64,000 nucleotides of DNA from NCBI RefSeq assembly GCF_900143645.1, contig NZ_FRFD01000007.1, forward strand, positions 186,606 to 250,605. The letters run 5' to 3'. The DNA comes from Anaerocolumna xylanovorans DSM 12503. GTDB taxonomy: Bacteria > Bacillota > Clostridia > Lachnospirales > Lachnospiraceae. Positions 13,763 to 22,743 of this stretch are shown piece by piece. Each line of letters opens with the position of its first letter. The stretch's first letter is position 1. Made by a program: the position numbers and the translations under genes. The notes below the pieces were generated by a model. It was not told the DNA's origin, ran no database searches, and worked only from the letters and a program-made list of their open reading frames with translations.

Positions 13763-16174
13763 CTAACGCACCACAATATTATAAATCTTATCTTTTACGT
13801 AGATTTCCTTTACAATGTTTTTGCCTTCAAGGAACTGCGTGATAGCATCCGTATTCATGACCTTCTCCTTAACAGTTTCCTGTTCTTCCCCTCTGTTAAT
13901 CATTACGGTTGCTTTTAATTTACCATTTACCTGGACAGCGATTTCAACCTGGTTTTCGATTGTCTTATCTTCTTCCCATACAGGCCATGCTGTTTCATAA
14001 ATCCTGCCCTTAAAACCTGCCAGACTCCAAAGCTCTTCTGTCATATGGGGTGCTACCGGATTTAACAGGATAAGGAAGGTTCTGTATTCCCCTTTTGTAA
14101 CCTTACCCAGCTTGTTAAAATCATTAATTAATGCCATCAGAGCAGCAATAGCTGTATTGAATTTAAGTCCTTCAAAATCCAGACTGACCTTCTTTATAGT
14201 CTGGTGCATCTTGACTTCCAATTCCCTGGAGTAGCCTTCCTCCTCTGTAAGAATATCCTGAAGCTTCCACACCCTTTCAAGGAAACGGCGGCAGCCCTTT
14301 ACTCCATCATTGGACCATGCGGCACTCAACTCAAAAGCTCCGATAAACATCTCATAGGTACGTAAGGTATCCGCGCCGAATTCATTTACGATATCGTCCG
14401 GATTAATTACATTTCCTCTGGACTTTGACATCTTTTCACCGTTCTCACCAAGAATCATACCATGAGAGGTCCTCTTCTTGTAGGGTTCAGGTTCACTTAC
14501 ATAGCCCAGATCATAGAGGAACTTATGCCAGAACCTGGAATAGAGAAGATGCAGAGTGGTGTGTTCCATTCCGCCGTTATACCAGTCTACCGGCAGCCAG
14601 TAATCCAAGGCTTCCTTTGATGCAAATGCATCCTCATTGTGAGGATCAATATAGCGCAGGAAGTACCAGGAAGAACCTGCCCATTGGGGCATGGTATCCG
14701 TCTCTCTGTGGGCATGTCCACCGCAGTGAGGGCAGGTAGTCTCAACCCAATCTGTCATTCGGGCTATCGGAGACTCTCCGTTTTCACCGGGTTCATAGCT
14801 TTCTGTCTCCGGCAAAAGCAACGGAAGCTCACTTTCAGGAATAGGAACATAACCGCATTTGTCGCAATGTACTAAGGGAATGGGTTCTCCCCAGTACCTC
14901 TGTCTTGAAAATACCCAGTCTCTAAGTTTAAAATTTACGGTCTTCTTTCCGATTCCTTTTTTCTCTACCCAGTCTGTCATACATTTTTTAGCTTCTGTCA
15001 CGTAAAGTCCGTTAAGGAACTCGGAATTAATCAGCTTTCCATTATAATCGGTAAATGCCTCTTCTTCTACATTGCCGCCTTCAATTACAGGAATGATGGG
15101 GAGACCGAATTTCTTTGCGAATTCCCAGTCTCTGGTATCATGGGCAGGTACTGCCATAATAGCACCTGTTCCGTATGTCATAAGAACATAATCCGAAATC
15201 CAGACAGGAATTTCCTTGCCTGTCACAGGATTTACAGCAGCTACACCCTTAATCTCCACACCGGTTTTTTCCTTGGCAAGCTCTGCTCTTTCAAAATCAG
15301 ATTTCTTCGCAGCTGCTTCTCTGTAGGCAGTTATCTCTTCCCAATTTGTTATATCATCTTTGTATTTATCCAATAAACCATGCTCCGGTGAGATTACCAT
15401 ATAGGTAGCACCGAAAAGAGTATCCGGTCTTGTTGTAAAGATTTTTAAGGTTTCTTCTTTGCCGCTTAATTTAAAATCAATTTCGGCTCCTTCTGAGCGT
15501 CCAATCCAGTTCTTCTGCTGATTCTTAATGCGGTCCGCATAGTCTACCAAATCAAGGTCATCTATTAAACGGTCTGCATAGGCAGTTATCTTTAACATCC
15601 ACTGGCTCTTTACCTTATGGACAACTTCGCTGCCGCAGCGCTCACATACACCGTTTACTACCTCTTCATTTGCAAGCCCTACCTTACAGGAGGTACACCA
15701 GTTAATAGGCATCTCTGCCTTATAGGCAAGTCCTTTTTCAAATAATTTCAAGAAAATCCACTGTGTCCATTTATAATAGCCTGTATCTGTGGTATTAACT
15801 TCCCTATCCCAGTCAAAGGAATAACCAAGGGATTTTAGCTGTTCTTTGAAATGCTTTATATTATTATCCGTTACAATTCTCGGATGGATTTTGTTCTTTA
15901 TGGCATAATTCTCCGTAGGAAGCCCAAAAGCATCCCAACCCATAGGATATAGAACATTATAACCTTCCAGCCTTCTCTTTCTTGCTATGATATCAAGAGC
16001 CGTATAAGGTCTTGGATGTCCTACATGCAGTCCTTGTCCTGATGGATAAGGAAACTCAACAAGGGCATAATACTTAGGTCTGGACTTATCAATTCCGGTT
16101 TGAAAAGCATTTTCTTCATCCCAGATGTCCTGCCACTTTTTTTCAATTTTCTTCGGTGAATATTCCTCTGTCAC
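13763..16174 (-). CDS. leuS: Leucyl-tRNA synthetase
   Basis: This enzyme charges tRNA-Leu. The 803-residue protein is full length with class-I motifs PYPSGQGLHVGHPRPYT (HIGH region) and GEKMSKSRGN (KMSKS). It has zinc-type pairs CTSC...CERC and CDKC...CPHC, and a CP1 editing domain with TTRPDTLFGATY and TGAIMAVPAHDTRD. GTG 16174 is chosen as the start because AGGAGGTCATTAAGA precedes it; it gives VTEEYSPKKIEKKW, the usual LeuRS beginning. There is no T-box leader: the promoter lies about 40 bp upstream. Confidence 0.98.
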   Translation of the reverse strand: MTEEYSPKKIEKKWQDIWDEENAFQTGIDKSRPKYYALVEFPYPSGQGLHVGHPRPYTALDIIARKRRLEGYNVLYPMGWDAFGLPTENYAIKNKIHPRIVTDNNIKHFKEQLKSLGYSFDWDREVNTTDTGYYKWTQWIFLKLFEKGLAYKAEMPINWCTSCKVGLANEEVVNGVCERCGSEVVHKVKSQWMLKITAYADRLIDDLDLVDYADRIKNQQKNWIGRSEGAEIDFKLSGKEETLKIFTTRPDTLFGATYMVISPEHGLLDKYKDDITNWEEITAYREAAAKKSDFERAELAKEKTGVEIKGVAAVNPVTGKEIPVWISDYVLMTYGTGAIMAVPAHDTRDWEFAKKFGLPIIPVIEGGNVEEEAFTDYNGKLINSEFLNGLYVTEAKKCMTDWVEKKGIGKKTVNFKLRDWVFSRQRYWGEPIPLVHCDKCGYVPIPESELPLLLPETESYEPGENGESPIARMTDWVETTCPHCGGHAHRETDTMPQWAGSSWYFLRYIDPHNEDAFASKEALDYWLPVDWYNGGMEHTTLHLLYSRFWHKFLYDLGYVSEPEPYKKRTSHGMILGENGEKMSKSRGNVINPDDIVNEFGADTLRTYEMFIGAFELSAAWSNDGVKGCRRFLERVWKLQDILTEEEGYSRELEVKMHQTIKKVSLDFEGLKFNTAIAALMALINDFNKLGKVTKGEYRTFLILLNPVAPHMTEELWSLAGFKGRIYETAWPVWEEDKTIENQVEIAVQVNGKLKATVMINRGEEQETVKEKVMNTDAITQFLEGKNIVKEIYVKDKIYNIVVR

Positions 16175-16211
16175 TCTTAATGACCTCCTAAAATGTACTA
16201 TATTTTTTTCA

Positions 16212-16240
16212 ATTATACACATAATTGTTTCTTTTCACAA
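16212..16240 (-). promoter_or_regulatory. Predicted sigma-A promoter of leuS
   Basis: Read leftward: TTGTGA (16240-16235), 17 bp, TATAAT (16217-16212). The short leader leaves no room for a T-box. Confidence 0.7.
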
Positions 16241-16342
16241 CACTTAAAGCCATTTTAACCTGCTTTTATCATTATAATCTTACCGTGCTCCCATAAAATA
16301 TGCAACATGATTATTCATAATACCACTACAGGCACGAAAATA

Positions 16343-16400
16343 AAAGACACATCTTTGGTTTTATTTTCATTTTCTGAAAACCGGCCAAAAATGTGTCTTT
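16343..16400 (-). terminator. Terminator of the collagen operon
   Basis: AAAGACACAT (16343-16352) and ATGTGTCTTT (16391-16400) form a 10-bp stem around a long loop. Read leftward, a T-rich tail follows. Confidence 0.75.
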
Positions 16401-16411
16401 CCAATAATACA

Positions 16412-17518
16412 TCAGCTTAAGCGTATAATCATCAGGCTCGCACCTGCACCATTGTTAATTAAAGTAGCTGCACCTATGATAGTTGCAAACATCTGCAAGG
16501 ATATTGTTGCACCTACTCCCAAATCAAGCTCAATCTCATTGTAATACTGCGAAGTTGACAGCACCGGATTGATAGTGGAAGTAATATTGGCAGAGCCATT
16601 TATTATCAGCCTGCTGCCCATTAACAGCGATAAAGTTGTATTAATATGGTAGGATATACGGTATCTTCCAAAGGTATTGACAGTAAACACCGTATTGGCA
16701 CCGTTTACTGAAATATCTGCGGATAACAGCTGCGTACTCGGAAGGGCAATCAATGTTCCACCCAGCAATACAGTAATCGTAGGACCCGTTGTATTGGCAG
16801 CAAAGCCTGCTGTCACGGACGGATTCGGTCCTAAGGCTCCTGTAGCTCCTGCAGGTCCTGTATCTCCTGTGGCTCCCGTTGCTCCCGTTGCTCCGGCGGC
16901 TCCCACTGCCCCAGTGGCTCCTGTGGCTCCTGTAGCTCCCTCAGGGCCTGCCGGACCTGTGGCACCAACTGCTCCCACTGCACCTGCAGCTCCTGTGGCT
17001 CCTGTTGCTCCTGTGGCTCCCGCAGGGCCTGTGGCTCCTGTGGCTCCTGTTGCTCCCGTTAGACCTGCGGCTCCGGCCGCTCCTGTGACTCCTACAGCTC
17101 CTAAGGCTCCCGTTGCTCCCGTGGGACCATCAGGTCCGGTAGCTCCTGTGGCTCCCGTGGCTCCTGTAGCTCCTGTGGCAGGGCCTGTGGCTCCTGTTGC
17201 TCCCGTTGCTCCTGTAACTCCTGGAGTAACCGGGGCATTCATAGCAAGCATCATCTTGGAATTTAGCATAAGCTGGTTCTCAAGTGCCGTGTTTAACATC
17301 CCTTCAACACTTGAATTTACCTCTAATACCTCTTCATAGGTCGCACTTCCGCCTGAAAGTCCCGGCAGTGTTCCCAGTACAAACTGCATCTTTTCCCCTT
17401 CTGCATTGAGGATATGGCTCATTCCCAATTCCTCCAGGGCAATAGATGCTAATATCTGGTTAATAGAATCTCCTCTGGTAAGAGGCGGATCAATGATAGG
17501 ATACCTTGGCAGCGACAT
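16412..17518 (-). CDS. BclA-like collagen-repeat spore-surface protein (copy B)
   Basis: The 368-residue protein has three parts. Residues 1-95 are an alpha-helical leader shared by all three collagen proteins here (INQILASIALEELGMSHIL...EGEKMQ). About 100-232 is a collagen region dominated by Gly-Ala-Thr triplets, with one phase break (GPATGATG). From about 235 comes a BclA-type C-terminal globular domain (AGFAANTTGPTITV, NTFGRYRISYHINTT, ending LMIIRLS). In Bacillus BclA the Thr of such triplets carry glycans on the exosporium. It is the last gene of a leftward operon with a GT2-TPR glycosyltransferase and a close paralogue 12 bp upstream. ATG follows AGGAGGGGG. Confidence 0.88.
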   Translation of the reverse strand: MSLPRYPIIDPPLTRGDSINQILASIALEELGMSHILNAEGEKMQFVLGTLPGLSGGSATYEEVLEVNSSVEGMLNTALENQLMLNSKMMLAMNAPVTPGVTGATGATGATGPATGATGATGATGATGPDGPTGATGALGAVGVTGAAGAAGLTGATGATGATGPAGATGATGATGAAGAVGAVGATGPAGPEGATGATGATGAVGAAGATGATGATGDTGPAGATGALGPNPSVTAGFAANTTGPTITVLLGGTLIALPSTQLLSADISVNGANTVFTVNTFGRYRISYHINTTLSLLMGSRLIINGSANITSTINPVLSTSQYYNEIELDLGVGATISLQMFATIIGAATLINNGAGASLMIIRLS

Positions 17519-17530
17519 ATTTTCCCCCTC

Positions 17531-18634
17531 CTAACTCAATCGAACTATCATTAGGGATGCTCCTGCAGAGCCGCTTAATAAGACCGCTGTTCCCAATAAT
17601 CCAAATAATTGTAATGATACTGTTGTTCCTGCCGTAACATCAAGTAAAACCTCAGCAGAGAAGCTGGATAAACTTAACAGGGGGACTACTGTGGATTGTA
17701 ACAGCGCCGTGCCATTGATCAACAGCCTTGTGCCAAGTATCAATGCAGCCGTAGTGTTAACATTGTAAGACAGCCTGTAACGCCCTGTGGTATTAACGGT
17801 AAAGGTATCATTGGCTCCATTTACTGTAATATCTGGAGGCAATACCTGACTGCTTGGGAGGGGAACTAAAACTCCTGCTACCGCTACCGATATGGTAGCT
17901 CCCGTTGTATTAGCTGCAAAGCCTGCTGTACTTGTAACGTTGGTACCTGTAGGACCTGTGGGGCCTGTGGCTCCCGTGGCTCCCGTGGCTCCTGTAGCTC
18001 CTGTGGCTCCCGTGGCTCCTGCGGCTCCCGTTGGGCCTATTGGGCCTACTCCTCCGGTCGGTCCTAAGGGACCTGTGGCTCCTGTGGCTCCCGTTACTCC
18101 TGTAGCTCCAACTGCACCGACTGGACCTGTGACTCCTGCCGGGCCGACTGCTCCTGTAGGACCATCTGAACCCACAGCTCCGGTTGCTCCTGTAGCTCCT
18201 GCCGGACCCGTATCACCGGTTGGACCCGTGGGACCCGCGGCTCCTGTCGCCCCCGTTGCCCCTGTGGCTCCTGTCGGACCTGTCGGACCACCGGATGGGC
18301 CAGTGGCTCCTGTGGCTCCTGTGGGACCCGTGGGACCCTGCATTTCCGATGAAGCTAAGGCGCTTTGCATTTTATTCTTATAAAGCAGCTGATTCTGCGA
18401 TATAGCGTCTATCATATTGCGGACACTATCATTTGCTGCCAGAACATCGTCTACTGTTGCTCCCGGCCCGGTTATACCGGGAAGGGTTCCTATAATATAC
18501 TGAAGCTTTTCGCCTTCTGTGTTAATAATGTGGCTTAATCCCAATTCTTCCATAGCAATAGAAGATAATATCTGGTTAATTACATCTTCTCTTGTCAATG
18601 CAGGGCTAATGGAAGGAAAACTCGGCTGTGACAT
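17531..18634 (-). CDS. BclA-like collagen-repeat spore-surface protein (copy A)
   Basis: The 367-residue paralogue of the next gene has the same helical leader (INQILSSIAMEELGLSHII) and roughly 45 Gly-X-Y triplets rich in GAT and GPT, with one phase break (GPSGGPT). The BclA-like C-terminal domain also ends LMIVRLS. The collagen tracts differ in triplet order while leader and head are well conserved, as expected for repeat regions that expand and contract. ATG follows AAAGGGGTG. The opposite strand has a long shadow frame of Ala-Pro-Val repeats caused only by the triplet bias. Confidence 0.88.
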   Translation of the reverse strand: MSQPSFPSISPALTREDVINQILSSIAMEELGLSHIINTEGEKLQYIIGTLPGITGPGATVDDVLAANDSVRNMIDAISQNQLLYKNKMQSALASSEMQGPTGPTGATGATGPSGGPTGPTGATGATGATGAAGPTGPTGDTGPAGATGATGAVGSDGPTGAVGPAGVTGPVGAVGATGVTGATGATGPLGPTGGVGPIGPTGAAGATGATGATGATGATGATGPTGPTGTNVTSTAGFAANTTGATISVAVAGVLVPLPSSQVLPPDITVNGANDTFTVNTTGRYRLSYNVNTTAALILGTRLLINGTALLQSTVVPLLSLSSFSAEVLLDVTAGTTVSLQLFGLLGTAVLLSGSAGASLMIVRLS

Positions 18635-18659
18635 ATAATTGCACCCCTTTGATTAAAAT

Positions 18660-19754
18660 TTAAATCCTTAGTTCTTCCAGTCTTTTTTTCGCCTCTGTAA
18701 AACCAGGATGAATGAATAATGCCTGCTGGAAAGCTTCACGTGCATTCTCCTTTTCTCCTAACTTTAAATATGCCTCCCCCATATAATGATATGCAAGAAA
18801 GCTTCCACTGCCGCACCGGATAAGATAATCTGCATTATCCTCTCCAAGTAAAATGCAATAAGAAAACTCTCTTTTTGCTGCCTCATATCTGCCAAGCTGA
18901 AATAAGGCAATTCCTCTATAAAAATGAAGTTCAACATAATCCTTATATAGATTGACCGCTTTTTCTAAACCCTCACAAACACTTTCCATGCTTCCGTTAT
19001 AAATGAGTATGTCATATTTTAGTTTATATAGAAAGGCCGGCGGCATTTTACTTTGAGATAAAAATTCCATAACTGCGTGATTAACAAGCTCCAATGCATC
19101 TTTAATATCCCCCAGCCGGTATAATTCGCAAGCTATATAGTAATCCAGCCATGGATTATCTGTTTCTGTTTCTTTTTCCTTCAGGCAGATTTGAAGATTC
19201 CTTAATGCTTTTTCTTTCATGTGTTTTGTAGTGTATCCGTAGTGAATGATTTCCACAGAACCTTTTGCATCACCTGATTCCGGTACAATGCCCGAACCTT
19301 TAAGAAGCCTCTCATGTATACGGCCTTTAAAATAGAAGCCGTTCTTTCTTCTGAAAAGTCTGTTGTGATAAGATATATAGTACTTCTTCTCTTCTTCTCT
19401 TTCTGAGTCAGTCAAATGCAAAAGTTTAACAAAAAACATATCCCTATCCTGCTCTGACAGTAATCTTTTAAAAGCATCCTTATTCCTTATTACCAGTCTT
19501 TCATCAGCATCCATCCACAGTATCCAATCACAAGAAGCCTTTTCTATACTCATATTGCGGGCCTCACTGAAATCTTCTTTCCACTCCATTTGATATATTT
19601 TGTCCGTATAACCGGAACAGATATCCACTGTACTGTCATCAGAGCCTGTATCAATAATAATAATCTCATCGGCAATATCTTTTACACTTTCTAAAGATGC
19701 CTTAATATACTCTTCTTCATTTTTCACTATCATACAAAGACTTAAAGTGGGCAT
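18660..19754 (-). CDS. GT2 glycosyltransferase with TPR tail (leftward arm)
   Basis: The 364-residue protein starts with a family-2 glycosyltransferase domain: LSLCMIVKNEEEY, IIIDTGSDDSTVDICSGYTD, and WILWMDADER as the DxD region. From about residue 215 it continues with TPR-like repeats, including LGRYEAAKREFSYCILLGED and a final AREAFQQALFIHPGFTEA unit. GT2-TPR proteins of the SunS type glycosylate peptides. Being first in an operon with two Thr-rich collagen proteins, it is the likely glycosyltransferase for them. ATG 19754 is chosen because AAAGGATGG precedes it. A paralogue lies divergently. Confidence 0.88.
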   Translation of the reverse strand: MPTLSLCMIVKNEEEYIKASLESVKDIADEIIIIDTGSDDSTVDICSGYTDKIYQMEWKEDFSEARNMSIEKASCDWILWMDADERLVIRNKDAFKRLLSEQDRDMFFVKLLHLTDSEREEEKKYYISYHNRLFRRKNGFYFKGRIHERLLKGSGIVPESGDAKGSVEIIHYGYTTKHMKEKALRNLQICLKEKETETDNPWLDYYIACELYRLGDIKDALELVNHAVMEFLSQSKMPPAFLYKLKYDILIYNGSMESVCEGLEKAVNLYKDYVELHFYRGIALFQLGRYEAAKREFSYCILLGEDNADYLIRCGSGSFLAYHYMGEAYLKLGEKENAREAFQQALFIHPGFTEAKKRLEELRI

Positions 19755-19785
19755 AATCCATCCTTTAGACACATTGGATTTATAA

Positions 19786-19812
19786 TATTTTATGTTCTAT
19801 CCTGACAATGGT
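19786..19812 (-). promoter_or_regulatory. Predicted sigma-K promoter, leftward collagen operon
   Basis: Read leftward: AC (19812-19811), 16 bp, CATAAAATA (19794-19786). This matches the mother-cell sigma-K pattern AC-N16/17-CATAnnnTA. It lies about 32 bp before the glycosyltransferase start. Confidence 0.55.
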
Positions 19813-19855
19813 TACGATAAAATTAATATTGTAAAACTGCTTCTATGTAAGAATC

Positions 19856-19882
19856 ACTACAAAAGTTTATTCTCATATAATA
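19856..19882 (+). promoter_or_regulatory. Predicted sigma-K promoter, rightward collagen operon
   Basis: AC (19856-19857), 16 bp, CATATAATA (19874-19882), the same sigma-K-like pattern as the divergent arm. The 163-bp gap between the divergent genes holds both. Confidence 0.55.
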
Positions 19883-19917
19883 TAATAATAATTATGTAAT
19901 GAACCGGAGATTTATTA

Positions 19918-21027
19918 ATGGTTACTATCAGTTTAGCCATGATTGTCAAAAATGAAGAAAATTATATAAAGAGATGCTTGAATTCTGTCTATGGAGTAGT
20001 GGACGAGATTATTATTGCAGATACCGGTTCCACCGACAAAACAAAAGACATCTGTTCCTTCTATACCGATAAAATTTATGATTTTAAATGGATAGATGAC
20101 TTTTCTGCTGCCCGGAATTATTCCTATGGACTTGCAACGATGGACTACATTCTGTGGCTGGATGCAGATGATTTTCTGCTGCCCGAAGACAGAATCAAGC
20201 TTCTTAAATTGAAAGAGACTATAGACCCAAAGATTAATACTGTAATGATGAAATATAACACCGGTCTGGATTTACAGGGAAATGTGGTTTTTTCTTATTA
20301 CCGTGAAAGAATGACTAAAAGAGAATGCGGCTTTCTATGGCATGAGCCTGTTCATGAGTATATGCTGACTACCGGACCTGTTTTAGAAACAGACCTCTGC
20401 ATCACTCATGGGAAAATACCGGGAGAAAAATCAAGTGACAGAAATTTAAAAATCTACGAAAAAAAACTAAGAAAAAGGGAATTCCTTTCTCCCCGGGGAA
20501 CCTATTATTATGCCAGGGAATTAAGGGATCATGACCGGTTTTCAGAAGCCGCGAGGCAGTTCGAGTTATTCCTGGATACGGATATGGGATGGATTGAAGA
20601 TAATATCTCTGCCTGCAGTGAACTCGCCAAATGCTACCTTAAGCTGAATCAGGATAAACGCGCCCTTGCCTGCCTTTTCAGAAGTTTTGTCTACACTACT
20701 CCGAGGGCTGAAATCTGCTGTCAAATCGGCTATTATTACCAGGAAAAAAAGGATTATCAAACTGCTGCTTTCTGGTTTGAATTTATACTCTCCCTCAAAA
20801 AGCCGGTACAATGCTGGGGCTTTCTGCAGCATGACTGCTGGTCCTATATCCCACTTATTGAAAGCGCCGTCTGCTATGACCGGATGGGTGATTATAAAAA
20901 AGCACTGAAATTCAATACAAAGGCATTAAAAGTAAAGCCTGATTCCTTACAGGCAAAACAAAACCAGGTATATCTGCAAAATAAAGTGGCTTTACAGCGG
21001 AAAAGAAAAACGAAAGGAGCTCCCTAA
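19918..21027 (+). CDS. GT2 glycosyltransferase with TPR tail (rightward arm)
   Basis: The 369-residue paralogue of the divergent gene has ISLAMIVKNEENYIKRC, IIIADTGSTDKTKDICSFYT and ILWLDADDF in the GT2 domain, then TPR units, with a final YKKALKFNTKALKVKPDSL. The middle has a WHEPVHEYM segment. The stop overlaps the ATG of the following collagen gene (TAATG), so the two are translationally coupled, which ties this enzyme to that substrate. The ribosome site CGGAG is weak. Confidence 0.87.
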   Translation: MVTISLAMIVKNEENYIKRCLNSVYGVVDEIIIADTGSTDKTKDICSFYTDKIYDFKWIDDFSAARNYSYGLATMDYILWLDADDFLLPEDRIKLLKLKETIDPKINTVMMKYNTGLDLQGNVVFSYYRERMTKRECGFLWHEPVHEYMLTTGPVLETDLCITHGKIPGEKSSDRNLKIYEKKLRKREFLSPRGTYYYARELRDHDRFSEAARQFELFLDTDMGWIEDNISACSELAKCYLKLNQDKRALACLFRSFVYTTPRAEICCQIGYYYQEKKDYQTAAFWFEFILSLKKPVQCWGFLQHDCWSYIPLIESAVCYDRMGDYKKALKFNTKALKVKPDSLQAKQNQVYLQNKVALQRKRKTKGAP

Positions 21028-21929
21028 TGTCTATTCCGAATTTTCCGGATATCAGCCCGGATATTACAAGAGAAAAGGCCCTGAATATGATTCTGGCTTC
21101 TATTGCCTTAGAAGAAGTGGGACTAAGCCACATTATTAATGCAGAAGGTGAGAAAATACAATATGTCATAAACGAATTAGAAAAAAAAACCGGAAGCTGT
21201 GCTTCCGTAGAGGATATCTTATCGGTTAATAAAAGTGTTGAATCACTGATTGATACACTAATGCAGATGCAAGTCTTCCTGAAAAACAAGATGGAAAGTG
21301 TACTGGATGTCATGACCTCGGAAATCGGCCCCACTGGACCAACAGGCCCCACTGGCTGCCCGGGACCTATTGGCCCTATTGGCCCGATAGGTCCGACAGG
21401 TAAGCAGGGTCCAAGAGGACAAAGGGGGGAAAAGGGCGATACCGGTCCAATAGGTCCAGTGGGCCCCCCGGGTCCTGCCTGCCAATCCTTTGCCTGTATC
21501 TCTTCCTTTAAGGAAGCATGCATAGACTCCACCTGGAACTGCATGACTCTCTTTAAATGGAGAGTTAACTTTTCTTCCGACAACTGTTTTTGTCCCACAC
21601 TTTCTCCCGACTGCAGTTACATTCTCTTGAAAGGCGGAGCTTATTATCTGATTACACTGACTCTTAATATAACCGGTCAAAATAACCAGCAGAAAAAGAA
21701 TCTTGATATTTCCATAAACCTTTGTGAAAACAGTCAGACGACAGAAGTCTTTCGGATATACCGGCCGTTTACCGCCTGCGCCAGCACGCCGGTTACGGTA
21801 TCCGCCGGCAATTTTCTCATTCATACCTTGGACTTTAGTGAAGAGAGCTCTCTTTCTGTCTGCCTTATATCTCCCTATTCCGTTACTACCGGGCAGGCAG
21901 AACTTACGGTTATTGAATTTCCATGCTGA
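21027..21929 (+). CDS. Collagen-like spore-surface protein with Cys-rich head (copy C)
   Basis: The 300-residue protein has the same helical leader (LNMILASIALEEVGLSHII), then about 18 Gly-X-Y triplets of a different kind: GPT and GPI units and a charged stretch GKQGPRGQRGEKGDTGPIGP. The C-terminal head is not BclA-like; it holds about ten Cys within 145 residues (CFCP, DCSY, NLCENS, FPC end) and could be disulfide cross-linked. It has few repeat Thr compared with copies A and B. It is coupled to the preceding glycosyltransferase. Confidence 0.82.
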   Translation: MSIPNFPDISPDITREKALNMILASIALEEVGLSHIINAEGEKIQYVINELEKKTGSCASVEDILSVNKSVESLIDTLMQMQVFLKNKMESVLDVMTSEIGPTGPTGPTGCPGPIGPIGPIGPTGKQGPRGQRGEKGDTGPIGPVGPPGPACQSFACISSFKEACIDSTWNCMTLFKWRVNFSSDNCFCPTLSPDCSYILLKGGAYYLITLTLNITGQNNQQKKNLDISINLCENSQTTEVFRIYRPFTACASTPVTVSAGNFLIHTLDFSEESSLSVCLISPYSVTTGQAELTVIEFPC

Positions 21930-21959
21930 TATCAAAAAGTACTATACCCAGCCTGATAA

Positions 21960-22676
21960 TCAGCTGGAGTAATTCTCCAGAATTGCATACAGCTCGTCCA
22001 GGTCCTTGACAAATATTCCTTTTTCTAACTGAAGCCTGTCCTCTAATGCCAGATTTTCAACGGATACACCTGTATAGTTATAAACCGTTTTCTGATCCCC
22101 ATAGTAGGCTACAATATAACCATCCACTGCTTTAAGGAAATATTTATATTCTACCGAATCCGAATTGTAAGTTTTACGAAGCACGATATTATCTTTTGAG
22201 AAAGAAATCAGTTCAAAGGATACCAGACCCTTCTCAAATTCACTTAGCGACAAATCTGCAAGGTATTCCTTTAAGTACTGCATGACCTCTTCTCTGTTCA
22301 ATCCAATAAGGTAGCTTGGTGTAGGAAGTTCCTCCTCCTTCAGGCTGCCTGTTTTCATATCATAGGTCTGGAGGGTATACTGGGTTGTAGGAAGTACCGC
22401 ATTTGTAACGGCACTGGCCGCCGTGTCACCGGCCTCTGAGCCCTCTTCCTTCCCGGTGCTCCCATTATCACCTGTGGTCTTTGCCTCTGCTGCATTTGCA
22501 GTATTGTTAAGATATCCCTGTTCTTTCAGTTCCTTGATAAGGTCATTATTTCTTTCTACAGCATTTTCATTAAATTCTTTCAATGCCTGCTTATAGCTAA
22601 AATAATAGCAGGCTGTAAATATACATGCTATGGACAAAAAACCAAGAAAATAGGTTACTGCCTTTTTATATCTCAC
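21960..22676 (-). CDS. Membrane protein with BofC-like C-terminal domain
   Basis: The 238-residue protein has one N-terminal transmembrane helix (about residues 8-27), a low-complexity Ala/Gly/Thr/Glu linker (about 55-90) and a C-terminal domain. That domain has FLKAVDGYIVAYYGDQKTVYNYTGVSVENL and ends LEKGIFVKDLDELYAILENYSS (given here in parts), a pattern like the BofC C-terminal domain. BofC controls SpoIVB signalling in Bacillus sporulation; equivalence is not shown. GTG 22676 is chosen because AAGGAG stands 8 bp upstream. A sporulation-type promoter candidate lies upstream. Confidence 0.65.
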   Translation of the reverse strand: MRYKKAVTYFLGFLSIACIFTACYYFSYKQALKEFNENAVERNNDLIKELKEQGYLNNTANAAEAKTTGDNGSTGKEEGSEAGDTAASAVTNAVLPTTQYTLQTYDMKTGSLKEEELPTPSYLIGLNREEVMQYLKEYLADLSLSEFEKGLVSFELISFSKDNIVLRKTYNSDSVEYKYFLKAVDGYIVAYYGDQKTVYNYTGVSVENLALEDRLQLEKGIFVKDLDELYAILENYSS

Positions 22677-22697
22677 TAATATCACTCCTTTGCATTA

Positions 22698-22726
22698 AGT
22701 ATTCACCTAAAAATAAGGTTTATACA
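22698..22726 (-). promoter_or_regulatory. Possible forespore (sigma-F/G type) promoter of the BofC-like gene
   Basis: Read leftward: TGTATA (22726-22721), 17 bp, AATACT (22703-22698). It resembles sigma-F/G promoters more than sigma-A ones; the match is modest. Confidence 0.35.
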
Positions 22727-22743
22727 TCCGCAAAGGGAAAGAG

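Noticed and set aside
16677..17339. 220-codon plus-strand frame of Ala-Pro-Val repeats
   Set aside because: It is the antisense shadow of the Gly-Ala-Thr codons of the collagen gene; the same holds for 17892-18383.
20912..21598. 228-codon minus-strand frame across the GT2-TPR and copy C collagen genes
   Set aside because: It opposes two coupled genes with clear families; its Gly-Pro stretch is the complement of collagen triplets.
21930..21959. Hairpin between the convergent copy C collagen and BofC-like genes
   Set aside because: The CCAG...CTGG stem is real but lacks a clear adjacent T run, so I do not call it a terminator.
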